64,000 nucleotides of DNA from Lenzites betulinus (lineage: Eukaryota > Basidiomycota > Agaricomycetes > Polyporales > Polyporaceae), in the NCBI GenBank assembly GCA_022264855.1, contig JABYQU010000019.1:496001-560000 (forward strand), read 5' to 3'. Positions 1 through 11,062 of the stretch are shown piece by piece. The position numbers and the translations under genes are program-made. The stretch's first letter is position 1, and each line of letters starts with the position of its first letter. The notes below the pieces were generated by a model that saw only the letters and a list, made by a program, of their open reading frames with translations, did not search any database and had not been told where the DNA came from.

Positions 1-307
1 ACGAGAAGCCGGACGGAGTGGTGGCAGAGTGCAACTGCGACTCCCGTGCGAGCGCGAAACAAGTCGAAATAGTACTTGGGAAAGGAATCAGATTGCGGGC
101 GCAATGCTAACGACTCCTGGGATGCATCCTGATCGATCGATCGTGTTCACTCTCTGCTCTGCTCTACTCACTCGCAGCTCGGGATCTCCAGCTAGAAAGC
201 CCACTCGCAGCCCACTACGTCTGTTGCAAGCACACAACGCTACATAAATAATCACATCGTACGTACAGTGTCCTCAGCGCTACATGCCGGCAACTCGAAC
301 TCAACGA

Positions 308-1471
308 CTAGTAGTAAAACTGAGACTCGGTCCCCCACTCAGCGTGCGCCCCCATCGTCGGCCGACCCTGAGCTTCTACGTGGTCGCGTTCCAACACGGG
401 CCACTTCGGCTCGTGTACGACGGCGGGCTCAAATGCTCGGTGAGTCGAATTAGCTCCATAGTACGGGAAAGTGTCGGGCGCCATCGAGGACGCCCCGAAA
501 TCCTCGTAAGCTGCGGCGAGGAGGCCAAATCCCGCGCTCGCGTGCTGGAGGGGCAGTTGGTCCTGATAGCCTTGGTGGTAGAACCATGTACCGGTGTTGT
601 CTTGAGACCAATGGCCTTGGACTGGGGCAGGGGCCGGGTGGACGGCAATTTGCTGCTGCCAAGTGTCCGGTGCGATGGGGCGGAGTTGGTTGTATGCGCA
701 CTCGAAGTGAGTGCGAGAATTCCAATGAGCCGCGGGTGCATCGCGGTACGGGAGTGTAACGCCCGGCTCGATCGAGGGTGCGGGGTCGAATTCTTGGAAG
801 TTGGGGTGTTGGAAGGACAGCTTGTCCTTGACGCCGGGTTGGGGGTACCACGGCCCTGTCGCATATTGAGGCCAGCGACGTTGAGCTGGGGCCTGCTGCA
901 TGCTCAGGGAAGGCTGCCACTCAGGGAGGTTGTCGCTAGGCTCTCCCTGAATGTTGTTCATGTCCGTGGTCGATTGGCTACATGCGTAGTTGAGACGGCT
1001 GTTCGTGCTGGCGCACAACATGCCTGGCATGCAGCCAAATTGGAGCAACGCTGTTTGCGCTGTTCTGATGTCTGGATGTTTGGTTATTTCGTGCCTCTGC
1101 ACTACGCCTGGCAGATGCCATGGCAAGAGAGAGGGCACAACGTCGCCGGCCAGGGGGAGGGCCGGCTCTGGTTGGGAAGGGTAGGCGTCTTGTACGCCCG
1201 GGCCGCCGAGGTACCTATCCCCGGGAATGCTGCTCAGGCCAGCGACGTGCTGCGTCCCGAGTGCATTCCATCCCTCGTCCGCAGCGAGCGGCGGGCCACC
1301 GCCGTGGCGCACGAGTGACCCTCGCTCACCAAGCCCGTCGGCTTTTGTGGTGCGAGGGTGCTTGGGGAGGGGGAGGGTCGGGGGTGAGACGGAGTGCGGC
1401 GCACTGGCGAGGTGACGTTCGCCATGCTGCCATTCAATGTCATAAATCGTGGTGTACAAAAGAGCTGACAT
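308..1471 (-). CDS. Unknown protein with two W/Y-rich repeats (probably 3' exon of a longer gene)
   Basis: I do not recognise this protein. The open frame has 387 codons and is rich in Pro, Gln, His, Trp and Tyr. Its C-terminal half holds two related blocks. One starts near residue 199 (RRWPQYATGPWYPQPG) and the other near 287 (GHWSQDNTGTWFYHQG). Both continue with a D-x-L-x-x-QH motif, and a weaker similarity follows about 30 residues further on (EPGVTLPYRDA against APDTFPYYGAN). Such repeats are unlikely by chance and argue that at least residues 185-387 are translated. The first methionine is uncertain. A short open frame beginning at 1801 on the same strand (MAKQTKNLQPKKPRAPK) could be an upstream exon, but I could not fix a joint. 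There is no signal peptide or membrane segment. The function cannot be stated. Confidence 0.4.
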   Translation of the reverse strand: MSALLYTTIYDIEWQHGERHLASAPHSVSPPTLPLPKHPRTTKADGLGERGSLVRHGGGPPLAADEGWNALGTQHVAGLSSIPGDRYLGGPGVQDAYPSQPEPALPLAGDVVPSLLPWHLPGVVQRHEITKHPDIRTAQTALLQFGCMPGMLCASTNSRLNYACSQSTTDMNNIQGEPSDNLPEWQPSLSMQQAPAQRRWPQYATGPWYPQPGVKDKLSFQHPNFQEFDPAPSIEPGVTLPYRDAPAAHWNSRTHFECAYNQLRPIAPDTWQQQIAVHPAPAPVQGHWSQDNTGTWFYHQGYQDQLPLQHASAGFGLLAAAYEDFGASSMAPDTFPYYGANSTHRAFEPAVVHEPKWPVLERDHVEAQGRPTMGAHAEWGTESQFYY

Positions 1472-3106
1472 TCGTTCTCACCACGGGGTGTGCTGCATGC
1501 ACCGGTGGTGCGTGTGGTGGCGTCATCAGCCAACCACTCGCAGATCTGCTGGTGGACGCCACCACGGGCACCATGAATGTTGAGAACGATTGATGAGCCT
1601 GCGTCGAGTTGTCAGTGGAATGACATAGCCAACCAAAATGCAAGCATCACCTTGCCTGCACCCATCGCCCTGCGCAGTGCTGAAGGGGGATGGTGAGGGC
1701 CCCCATATCCAAATTTAGGTCCCGGCTTTTTTCGTGATGTGGGTGTGGGTTTGGGGGCCCGGGGCTTTTTGGGCTGAAGGTTCTTGGTCTGTTTGGCCAT
1801 GACAATGTGCAAAGTAGAGGGTGCACATTGTCATGACGAAACAAACCAGGGAAGGAGAGTGTCGAGCTCAATGCTGCTTTCCGTCAAGATATGTGGATAT
1901 CCTGGAGCCTTCCCGCCCGTGATATGTGCGTCCACGCTCCTCCGATCACCATGTGTCAATTTGCTCCGAAGAAGACCAGGGTGCAGTGCGCGCTATCTGC
2001 GGTGCTTCTAGACTATCGTCACCTGTGCCCCTGCCGCCCATATCCGCAAGGAAGGCGGGGGTTTTCACGTCGCATCAGCTTTGCAAAGCCAACTATCCTC
2101 GAAGAAGGCAAGTGTTGTGTCCTCGATATCACCGCACTGCCGTGTACGCTAAGCCAGGATGCCTCGGGCCTCAAGGCTTCATGACTTCTCTCCGTGTGAG
2201 CCAAGTTACCGAGTATGTCGCCTTCTGCCCGTCATTGTGGACCGTGATCTTAGGAATACTGATATAAGGTCGTTGGAACACTGCCGGTGTCCTCCACGTT
2301 CCAATAACGGTCGGCAGTAGTGCACGCGGTTCCGGTGCTTTACTCGCAACGCGTCGACGTCGGTACGTCCTTCACCGTGTCAGCACCGGTTGGTCTCTTC
2401 TGCAGCTTGCAGCAGAGCCTCACGGCGACCGACGTTCTCGCGAGTCGCGTTCGCCGCCTGCCTGGCATTATCTCAGTGTCTGCTGACGACGTACGCTAGG
2501 CGGCCGGAGTGCCGTCAAAGGGAAACCCATTGCGGAGGCGGACATGTGGTGTAGGGCACAGCCTGTGGAGAAACACCGCCCCCACGTTCTCCGCGATCCG
2601 AGGCCTGGCTGCTGCATTTGCCGTGGCATTCGGAGCGCGGGGCAGCGTACAATCGGCGCAGCTGTGTTTGCGGTCGACTTTGCGGGAGGTGCTGGCAGCA
2701 TTGCGGGGCGGGCACGTTGGAGCCTCTATTGAACGTGTGCGATGAGGTATGGAGCCTCCTGCTCGTTCCTTATGCACATTTATGGATTCATGTTTCTTAG
2801 TCGCGGAGGAGCGCCCCCGATCACACCCCATGGGACCGGCAATAACCTCACTAAGATATCCCTCTTGTCAGTCTTGTTCTCAGGTCGCGTTTTGGTGTTC
2901 TCAATTTCATTTTTTTTGTCTCCTGAGGAGGACGTCGCGGGAGCGTGGAAGCGTACAATAAATTACATGTGTGGTGATTATACCAAGAATGCCTTGAGCC
3001 CGAAGTCGTGAAGTGCGTGATGGTTCTAGTCGTGCGTGTAAACATGCGGAGTGATGCGCAACGAGATCAGGTGGAGAGCTGGAGAGCAGTCGAAAGAGCG
3101 TGTCCG
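1472..3106. other. Stretch without a supportable gene
   Basis: Only short open frames occur here and none has a recognisable motif. A Lys/Pro-rich frame on the minus strand starting at 1801 may be the first exon of the gene ending at 308. Nothing else was seen. Confidence 0.4.
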
Positions 3107-3458
3107 TCAGTGAGTGCCCGGCGTATTCGAGAGCTTCATGCACGCGCGCAGCTTGTCCCCGTAGATGGCGTACGTCTCATGCCAGTTCTCCGCCCACAGC
3201 TCCATCTCGTCCGTGAAGTCGCGGCCCTCCTCGACGCTGCGCGCGCGCGCGTTCGCCTCCAGGTCCTCCATCGGCACGAGCGTGTACACCTTGTTGTCGC
3301 GCGTGAACGGCTTCACCATCGTGAAGTGCAAGACGCGCATCTCGTTGCGCATTCCCGACCACAGCTTCGGCGCGCGCATCTTGATCGCCAAATTCGCGTT
3401 GTACGCGTACGGCAGCCGCGCGACCTCCGCGCCGAAGAACGTGTTACACGCCCAAAGT
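3107..3458 (-). pseudogene. C-terminal remnant of a family 8 glycosyltransferase (glycogenin-like)
   Basis: Read on the minus strand, this stretch encodes a segment with ARLPYAYNANLAIKMR followed by VLHFTMVKPF and ending WHETYAIYGDKLRACMKL. That is the arrangement of the last third of fungal GT8 enzymes, in which an R-L-P-Y-x-YN motif precedes a conserved HF-x-x-KPW/F motif. GT8 enzymes move sugars from UDP-sugar donors. The N-terminal two thirds, including the nucleotide-sugar-binding DxD region, is not found in the 1.2 kb upstream. The frame stays open for a few codons 5' of the motif but the GT8 similarity is lost. I read it as a truncated relic. It could instead be the last exon of a gene whose upstream exons I failed to recognise. 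Family assignment is from memory of motifs. Confidence 0.45.
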
Positions 3459-4659
3459 GGGTTGGTGTCCGCAGATATCTCGCGGATCAGGATATTTACT
3501 TGAGACTGGTGCGGAACTTTGATAGATATTTATCACCAAACGTCGAGTAGATATCGGGTCGCGAATATTACCACGACATCAGACGCAGGCGTCCGCCGAC
3601 TCACTCGCAGGTGTCCTGAGGATATCTACAGCTAGACGCCTGTGTCCAGGCGGCAGCAATCCGGGCGCTTACCATGCCAGCAACAGCTGAAAATATTGCA
3701 GGGTACACAAATATATTCCGTGTGGATGGACGAAGTACAGCAGGACGGCGATACATAGTATATTACTCATGAAGGATACATATACAGAGGTGGGGAAAGC
3801 GTGGTTTGCGAGGAGTTGAAGGATTCGGGATGTCGGAGCTCAGCGCCAGCGGTGAACGTTTGAACGGCGACTAGTAGTGGCAACTACGATGAGGCATAGA
3901 CGAGCAACTTACCAAGCTAGATATCCTTCAGTGGAAGCTTGAGGCTGAAGAGTGAACGATGTGGACCAGCGAAGCAGATTAAGTGCAAGTACCATGAGAG
4001 AGAGCGAGGTAGAACAGCAAGACACGAAGACATTGGAGAAGAGGAGAGAGAGACAGCGTGCAGAACTGTCGATTCCCCAAGTACGAAGCGCCCTCTCAAG
4101 CTCCCACACTTAGGGCGTCTCTGTACTAGATATCTGAGGATTCCGCTCAGAGGTCGGGCGGATATAGCGCCCGTCTCGAGCGAACATCGAGGCAGTTGTC
4201 TGCCGGGTTATTTCTGCTGATTATCCTCACGGTATCGCCAGGTAAATATTCGCATGATACCGGCCTGACGTCCATCAGCCATCCGTTACATATCCCCCGG
4301 GCGTCTCCTTTCGAAACCTCCACCCGACCTCATGGGCAACTGGGCGTGTAGCTGCGCCTCCTTCTGATGATACCGCCCGTATGTTATGGTTACGCGGTTC
4401 GTGGTGGCACTAGAAGATGGGCGAGGTGTGTCTTCATCACAAGATAGCCTCGATATCACCCCACCGTCGCATGCGTTGTGCCTTGTATTGGGTTGCAAGA
4501 TGTCATGACCTGACCACTGCGGTGGCGTAGGAGGGTTCTGTCACAACTGTTTATACTGTGGGTGTTTTGTGTGGTAAATATACAAGATACAGAAAGAGTG
4601 TTGCGCTGAAAATGTTCTGGAATGTCCTTCAGAGATAAGAATGTACAGATACCCGTCGA
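3459..4659. other. Stretch without a gene, locally rich in GATATC/GATATT
   Basis: No coding signal was found. GATATC or close variants recur at about 3474, 3489, 3525, 3548, 3612, 3920, 4127 and 4161, more often than in the flanks. No terminal inverted repeat or target-site duplication could be established. Confidence 0.35.
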
Positions 4660-5800
4660 CTACACCGGAGAAGGCACAGGCGGCCCCGTCGCCCAACACC
4701 CCGGTCCGCCCTGTATGCGCTCGACCCACAACCGACGAAGATTCACGATACACTCCTTCGGCGCGTCGACGCCCTGGTGCGGACGTGCCTTGATCATCGG
4801 CGGCAGCACGGTGAGTTGCGCCTTCACGCGCTCCGGGAGCGCGCGGAGGTAGTGCGTGAACTGGACGTAGCACAACACAGCAGACTCGGCGGAGCCCGGG
4901 GGTGGTGGCGGGTGCGGGAGGATGATAACTCTCTGCAGGCGGTGGAAGAATTCGTTCGAGGACGCGTCGCCTGATACGGAGGCCCGTCAGCGCTTCCGGA
5001 ACGCGGACAAGACGCGGAGTGCGCAGGCTGGCGGGATACTCACTGATGACATGTTCCAGCGTCTCGAGCGTCGAGCGCGGCGAGAAGTCGAGGCGCGACA
5101 CGCGCAGGTGCGTGAGCGCCGGGGCATGGCGGCCCCAGTTTATGAAGTTGACAACCTTGCAGGTCGGCGTAAGGATGTGGTGCAGCCTCTGCAGTGACGG
5201 GTAGAGCGGCGCGCAGCGCCCATCTGGATCGACCGCGCCGAACGGGAGGAAGCTCGGGTCCCCGCCGATGCACGTCAGCTCACGCAGGCGCGGGAAGAAG
5301 CAGCGCACGACGGTCGTGCTCCGCCAGCGCGACTGGTTCAGCGCGAGCGAGTGCAGGTCCGGCGCGACCTCGCGGATGAGCATCGGGATCACGCGGTTGT
5401 ACTGCTCGTCGAGGTTCACCTGCGCGGAGCGCCAGTGCTGCGTGCGCCGCTGGAGGAGTGCGAGGAACTCCGCGCGCGAGGTGGGGTGCTTCGCCGCGAG
5501 CGCGGGGGGCGCGTTTGTGGGCATGCCGGAGTCTCCGGAGCCGTTCTCGTCGTAGGAGAGCCAAAGATGCCGGACGCGCGGGAGCATGTCGAGGGAGCGC
5601 GCGCGCTCTTGGTGGTATGCTTGGAGAAACTGCTCGATCTTCGCAGGAGAGCTGAACAGGGCAACAGAGTAGAAGCGGGCAGGGCGGGAGATAGCGCGTA
5701 TTCGCTTGGAGACCAGAGCTAAGGAGCAGCCAGTCTGGCCGCCATCGGTGCAGGCATAGAAAAAGATGTGGTTGAGTAGCTCAACTGCTAGTCGGTCCAT
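4660..5800 (-). CDS. F-box protein, paralogue of the gene at 12330-13529
   Basis: The protein starts MDRLAVELLNHIFFYACTDG, an F-box-like N-terminus. It then has CSLALVSKRIRAISRPARF, the usual continuation that binds Skp1 in SCF ubiquitin ligases. The start at 5800 was chosen because the paralogue begins at exactly this point. The upstream frame out to 6103 has no similarity. There are two exons, 5800-5044 and 4970-4660, giving 355 residues. The 73-nt intron (4971-5043) has GTGAGT, a CTGAC branch site and CAG. Ignoring it leads into a wrong, Arg/Pro-rich frame. After splicing, the second exon reads FFHRLQRVIIL and later GGPGCW, matching FKKLQKVIIQ and GGIGCW in the paralogue. The target is unknown. 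Confidence 0.8.
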
Positions 5801-5871
5801 GGTGGTGAATGAGGTGAGTAGTGAAGGCTGGGTTGTTGGTGTAGCGATGTCGGAATGATTGTAGTGGCCTT

Positions 5872-5879
5872 GTATATAC
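5872..5879 (-). promoter_or_regulatory. TATA-like element upstream of the F-box gene
   Basis: GTATATAC lies about 72 nt upstream of the chosen ATG at 5800, a usual position for a fungal core promoter. Assignment is by position only. Confidence 0.35.
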
Positions 5880-7558
5880 TTCCCGGAGGCCGGCCAATGA
5901 TAAAGCAATGTCTGTTGCGCACAGGAATCGACGACGCGATTTGCTGCCGTGCGTTCCATTCTCACCACATCGCTCGGGTCGGGAGACAACGTCAGCGGGT
6001 TTGCCATGCGCGCTGTTGGCAGAAGCACAGTGAGGTGGGCGCACAGGATCGCAGCAAGTTGTTGATAGAACCCGTCTGCGCAGATGGAATAGTGTGCGAG
6101 CAACCAGGAGTACGCGGAGATAGAACCAAGCAGTCATCAAACTTAGGAAGGCGGGACATTGACGGTCGCACGAGCGGCGCCGCAACCACAAGTGTCGCAG
6201 TGTTTCTGACGTCCTGCTTACCACAGTAAGATTTGTAGCGTAGAGACAGCGAATACTCAGGAATACCGCACACAGGCCTCGCTCAGAGTCGTGGACGAAA
6301 CGAAAGGAGACGAAGATGATCAATGCATGCGCACATGGCCGAGACATGCGCTAAGCTGGTGTCTGGCACAGCCACGACGTATTAAACAGACGGAGTCTGT
6401 GCACTGCACCTCTCCTCTCTTCCGCCCCGATGAAAATCGACGCATCATCAAGCGCATCAACGCACTGCGATGTGCTCGTACTCGACTAGACGAGTCCAAG
6501 GAGGAAGAACGACCGACTGTTCCTGTCCGCATGTTCTCCGCCCTCGACATCACTTCGAGACGCTCGCCATGGGTCAGCGAACGACATCCATCATGGCTTC
6601 CATCGCGGAGTGTCCCACAGGCATCCGTCAGCTGAGCAGCCTTGCGCTCGCCGCCCGCAACGGTCGCTCATGCACTGACGGTGGCGAGTCCAGTGATTCG
6701 TGGGGATTATGACGCCTCCTCACCCGCGATCATGCCCACCCGGCTCCGCTGGCGGCATGCCGTACACTCTCAGATACGGAGAGCGCCCCACATTGGAAGC
6801 AGTGCTCGCAGCAGCGGCATAAAGCGTCAAACTGCGTTATTGCAGCCGTCCGTGAGTAATCTCGTCCTTCGAAAAGCTCACGACGACATGCGCTCGTCGA
6901 CATCTGATCCCCAGAACACTTGCGAACTTACGGCACGGGCACAGCATGCCAAACCTACACCCCGAACGTGTCCGGCAGAAGGACTGCGGGTGCCTTCCTG
7001 TTGCCTGGACATCCTCGCAAACGGATGCAGGAGTTACACGGAATCGCGCGCCGCAAGTGCATCCGCTTTATCGAAACATGAGCCGGACTGATCTTGAACG
7101 AGTCCGATTCACTGCATCGTATCGGGTCAACCCTTCGATACATGATTCTGCCGGGGGTCCCATGTACGACGTGCCTTCCTTATTGATGCAGGTATTCGCT
7201 ACTTCCCCATTAGCATATGGCGCACGGACACCTCGGTCGCTCACATCCTCAACAGCGCCCGGGGGACCAGACCCTACTGTTGCGCAGCATACATCACGAC
7301 GACAAGGCTTCCGCCGAATAAGACAGCTGAACTCTCCAAACGGTGCCGTCCTCGCCCCACCTTTGCGTGGGTCGATATCACCCCGGATCGCCTTGCCCAC
7401 CACCATGCTACTCAGAGTCCGACAATCTTTCCATCTCTCTCAGATCCCCCTGCCCCACTCTAGCTGAAATCATACTCACGATTGTATTGCAACAATATAC
7501 CCCAAATTCTACGGCTACAATCGTACATTCACATTCAATTCCCAGCGCGGCGCTTTCT
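5880..7558. other. Stretch without a supportable gene
   Basis: About 1.7 kb lies between the F-box promoter and the 3' end of the GluRS gene. The open frames here (for example 6291-6635 and 6642-7091, plus strand) show no motif and no splice-consistent continuation. A gene missed for lack of a recognisable family cannot be excluded. Confidence 0.35.
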
Positions 7559-10312
7559 CTATGCAGCATAGACATTCTTCACCTTGTACATCTTCGTCTC
7601 CGCCGGCGTCTGCAGCTCCTCGTCGCCGTACACCTTCGCCACCTTGTACATTTTCGACACTGCGGGCGCCTCCTCCGCCGCAGGGGCGTCCTTTGCGACA
7701 GCAGCAGGCGTCGCCGTACCCGTCTGCGGAGCGGCCTTGCTCGCGATGCTCGCCGCGCGCCCATCGGGGATGCGGATGAACTCAAGCCGGTCGTCCGCGC
7801 CGGTCCCGTCGAAGATGTAGTACCCCTTGCGTTCGAACTGGATGATGTCGCCCTTCTTGAGCGCGCGCACGTTCGCGTCCGCGCGCGCGGCCTCGCGGAA
7901 CTCGGTGACGGGCGTCACGAAGTCCTTGACCTCGTCTGCCTCCTCGAGCTTCTTCTTCGTGATGAGGTAGTCGTAGTCGAGCAGCGTGACGTCGACAAGG
8001 CCGTGCGCGGGCGTCGGCTGTGCGAGCCAGGTGATCTTTTTCTTCGTCTTGCGGAAGTCGCCGTCGAGGTGGAGGTCCATCGCGATGGCGGTGATGACGC
8101 CCGCGTCGTTGACGGTTTTGGAGCGCACGACGGCGTTGCCCCAGTCCATGAGGGTGACCTGTTCTATGTGAGTACAAGGAAAGTTGAGATATTGTATAGA
8201 GAACTAACCTCCTCTTGGTCATCGAAGGATATAGCGTCCTCCTGCTCGAGGAAGATCTGTGACGAGTATACTGTCTGCTTCTCTCCAACCTCAGGGTTCT
8301 TCTTGTGCTTCGGCTGGGACTTGACCTCAGGCTCCTGTGGCCCACCCGTGATCGTGACGGGCACGCTACACCAGACTCATATCAGCGAGCATATCCCATA
8401 TCACATATGGATAACCTTACAGATTCGTCTCGGACAGCGCCCAGAAACGGGGTGCAACCGGGTCGATGACCTTCTTGTTCAGCGTCCACAATGAATCCCA
8501 TTCGAGGGAGACGATTGCCTGTGACGGGCCTTGCGCGAGCATGAATTGGCGGAGCGCCTCCACGGTGAGCCCGCGGCGGCGAATGCCACGGACGGTGGGG
8601 AAACGAGGGTCGTCCCAGCCCCGAACAAGTCCAGTGTTCACAAACCAGTGCAGTTTGCGCTTGGATAGGAGGGTGTAGATAAAGTTCAGACGACTTGTGA
8701 AAGTCAGAGCGGTGAGTCCCTCGTCAGATACAATCAGTAAATCACGAATACCTGAAGTCCCAGATGTGGACAGGACGGAGGCCGAGCGCTTCGATCATCC
8801 AGTGGTATTGGGGATTGCGGTCGCGATACTCGTTTGTACGCAAAGCGTGCGTTACGCCCTCCAGCGAGTCGACGATGGGGCATGCGAAGTCATAGGTAGG
8901 GTATACCTTCCACTTCGATCTGACCAAGCCGTGCATCAGCACATACAGTGAGATACATCTATCCACAGACGCTTACCCGGTACGATGATGAGGAAGCAGG
9001 TTCGTGCGGTAGATGACAGGATCGCGGAGAGCCTTGTTGGGGTTATCAACGCTCATCTTCGCCCGTATACACCAGCGGATGCCCTCAGTGGAGCCTGTGG
9101 TCATCTCAGCGAAATGTTTGAGGTTGTCCTCAACGCTGTCGTCGCGGTGTTTGGAGGCAATGCCGTCGAAGCGCTCCTTGCGCATCTGCTCCTGCTCTGT
9201 GTCGTCTGCGTACGCCTTGCCACTCTTGATCGCTTGCAGCGCATAGTCGTACAATTGATCGAAGTAGTCGGAGGTGTGCGTGAGCATGTCGCCATGGATG
9301 TCGAGAAGGGCGAGGTCCTCCAGAATGGTTTCCTCGAACTCGGTCTGGGTGGCGTATAAGGGATAATCGAATTGTAGTCGTCCTGATCTAGACTCACCCT
9401 TTCTTTGGTCGGGTTGGTGTCATCAAACCGAATGATCATCTTGCCCTTGTACATTTTCGCAAAGTACTGGTTCAGCATGGCGGCCTTCGCGTGACCAATA
9501 TGGAGATAACCACTCGGCTCAGGAGGGAAACGGGTAACGACCTCTCCCTCTTTTGCGTTTTGAAGGCCGAGTGCGAACGAGGCAGCAGTCTTATTCGACC
9601 GCGCCTTTGCAGATTTTGCCTCTGCATGTGAAGAGGTAAGCCCTGAGTTTATCTGACCCACAAGATCTGGTACGCACCAGTGAGGCCAGCGATGGCGAGC
9701 TGTGTCGACTCAAGCGATTCGAGATGGCTGAACCATCTAAGCAAGTGAGGGTGCTTGTTGTTTTTCAGGAGGCCGACGATCTTTACGCTTCCTGTGTGGT
9801 CACTAAGTCAGCAAATGTCTTGCATCATTATACGCCAAACACTACATGGTACAAAACCGAAATAATCGTACACCGGCGTCGAATGCGTGCGTACCTTTCA
9901 ATGCGCCCCATATGATCCAGTCCGCAGCTGTGATATCATGCCCAACGAGGAAGGTACGGAAAGCAAGATGGTCATCCAGAGAGTCAAGGGCGGCTGTGAT
10001 CTCGGGGAACGCGGTCACGGTGGGCAGTGTCTTCGCAAGCGCAAAGTACGCGGCGGTCTGATACAAGCAGGTCAGTCACTTGAAGCAGCATACAGGCATA
10101 ATCCAAACCTTCGCGCTATCGTCTGCGAGGCCACCAGCCTTCGCGAGAGTCTGAACAATCTCATCCTCCGCGGTGATCTTGGATCCGTCGATTTCGAGAG
10201 TGACGTCCTTCGCGGTGGCGTCGAAGTTTAAGGAGGCTTTTCCTGTGTATGTCGTGATCGCGGCCGCAGCCCATGGGAAGGGCGAGGCGGTGGGTGCGAG
10301 AGTGAGCGACAT
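7559..10312 (-). CDS. GUS1: Cytosolic glutamyl-tRNA synthetase
   Basis: This class I synthetase charges tRNA-Glu in the cytosol. In order: an N-terminal GST-like region that begins [16 protein letters not shown], with [10 protein letters not shown] closing that fold. Next comes a Lys-rich linker and the catalytic domain with the HIGH motif in [20 protein letters not shown] (about 9500). [12 protein letters not shown] and the class I signature [10 protein letters not shown] (about 8660) follow. The last part is the anticodon-binding beta-barrel region, ending with two copies of a KMYKV-x-x-VY motif at the C-terminus. There are about seven to eight exons. The GST-like N-terminus is where the yeast enzyme binds Arc1. 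I did not look for an Arc1 gene in the window. The order and completeness of domains indicate an intact gene. Confidence 0.93.
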
Positions 10313-11062
10313 GAATGCAGGAAGAAAAGAGCGTCGCAGCTAGAATGTGCTGAGACTCAGGCTGGGTCTGCACGCGATGACTCTCAGATCTTGCAGACTC
10401 GATCGAGAGCAGGATCTGCACTATCGCGGTGTCCGGAGTCTTGCACAGACTGAAGAAGGACCCGAAGGCATCGTCCACACACTGTGACTGACCGCCGTGC
10501 GGACTTCCCCCTACTTACTTCCCCCTCACTCGCCGTAGCGCAGCCAAGCACGAGAAATGCTAGCTCGTGGGAAGGGTGGGGAACGAGCGGGAGACGGCTC
10601 GACATTTGGCGAGCATGGACACGCTGCACTTAAGCAGTGCATATATAAGCGCCCTCGCACCGCAAGCTTCCCGCAATTTGAGCCCTACTAGCACAGAAAT
10701 GTACGAGTATACACAGATCATGTATTGCTGTATCATGAAGTACTTGCACACGTTGCGCGAGGAGGAATGGCTTGACGCGCCAGCTGAGCGCGAGCCCAGC
10801 GCTCAGCGCTCAGGTACTGGGCAGTAGTCACTGCATGCGCGGCCGGCCACGCCCGACCTCGAATTTGCCCCAAAAGATCCACCCCGGTCTTTGTCCTTCT
10901 CTCTTTCCCATACCAGCGGACCTTATTGCGATGAGCACAGCCTGCTACTAGGAAGCAGCTGTCTGTCTTATATATGCCTGACAGCTCGCACTGCCCGCCT
11001 CTGCCTGTCTATAAAGTTCGTGGTCGTGAATACCCACCTCGTCAAATAGCCCAGGAATTAGG
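10313..11062. promoter_or_regulatory. Divergent intergenic region between GUS1 and the metallophosphoesterase
   Basis: These 750 bp separate two divergent starts. TATA-like strings occur at about 10640 (CATATATAAG) and about 10969 (TTATATATG). A GC-rich tandem motif (CAGCGCTCAGCGCTCAG) is at about 10798. No gene was seen. Confidence 0.4.

Noticed and set aside
3459..4300. Possible transposable element bounded by GATATC-rich ends
   Set aside because: I looked for terminal inverted repeats and a target-site duplication and could not align convincing ones.
4541..6103. A 520-codon minus-strand frame covering the first F-box gene
   Set aside because: Its ends are artefacts. The upstream 100 codons have no paralogue match, and the last 160 codons run through an intron into the wrong frame. 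The spliced two-exon model matches the paralogue.
7343..8494. A 383-codon plus-strand frame
   Set aside because: It is antisense to GluRS exons and Arg/Leu/Asp-rich as expected of a GC-rich shadow frame.
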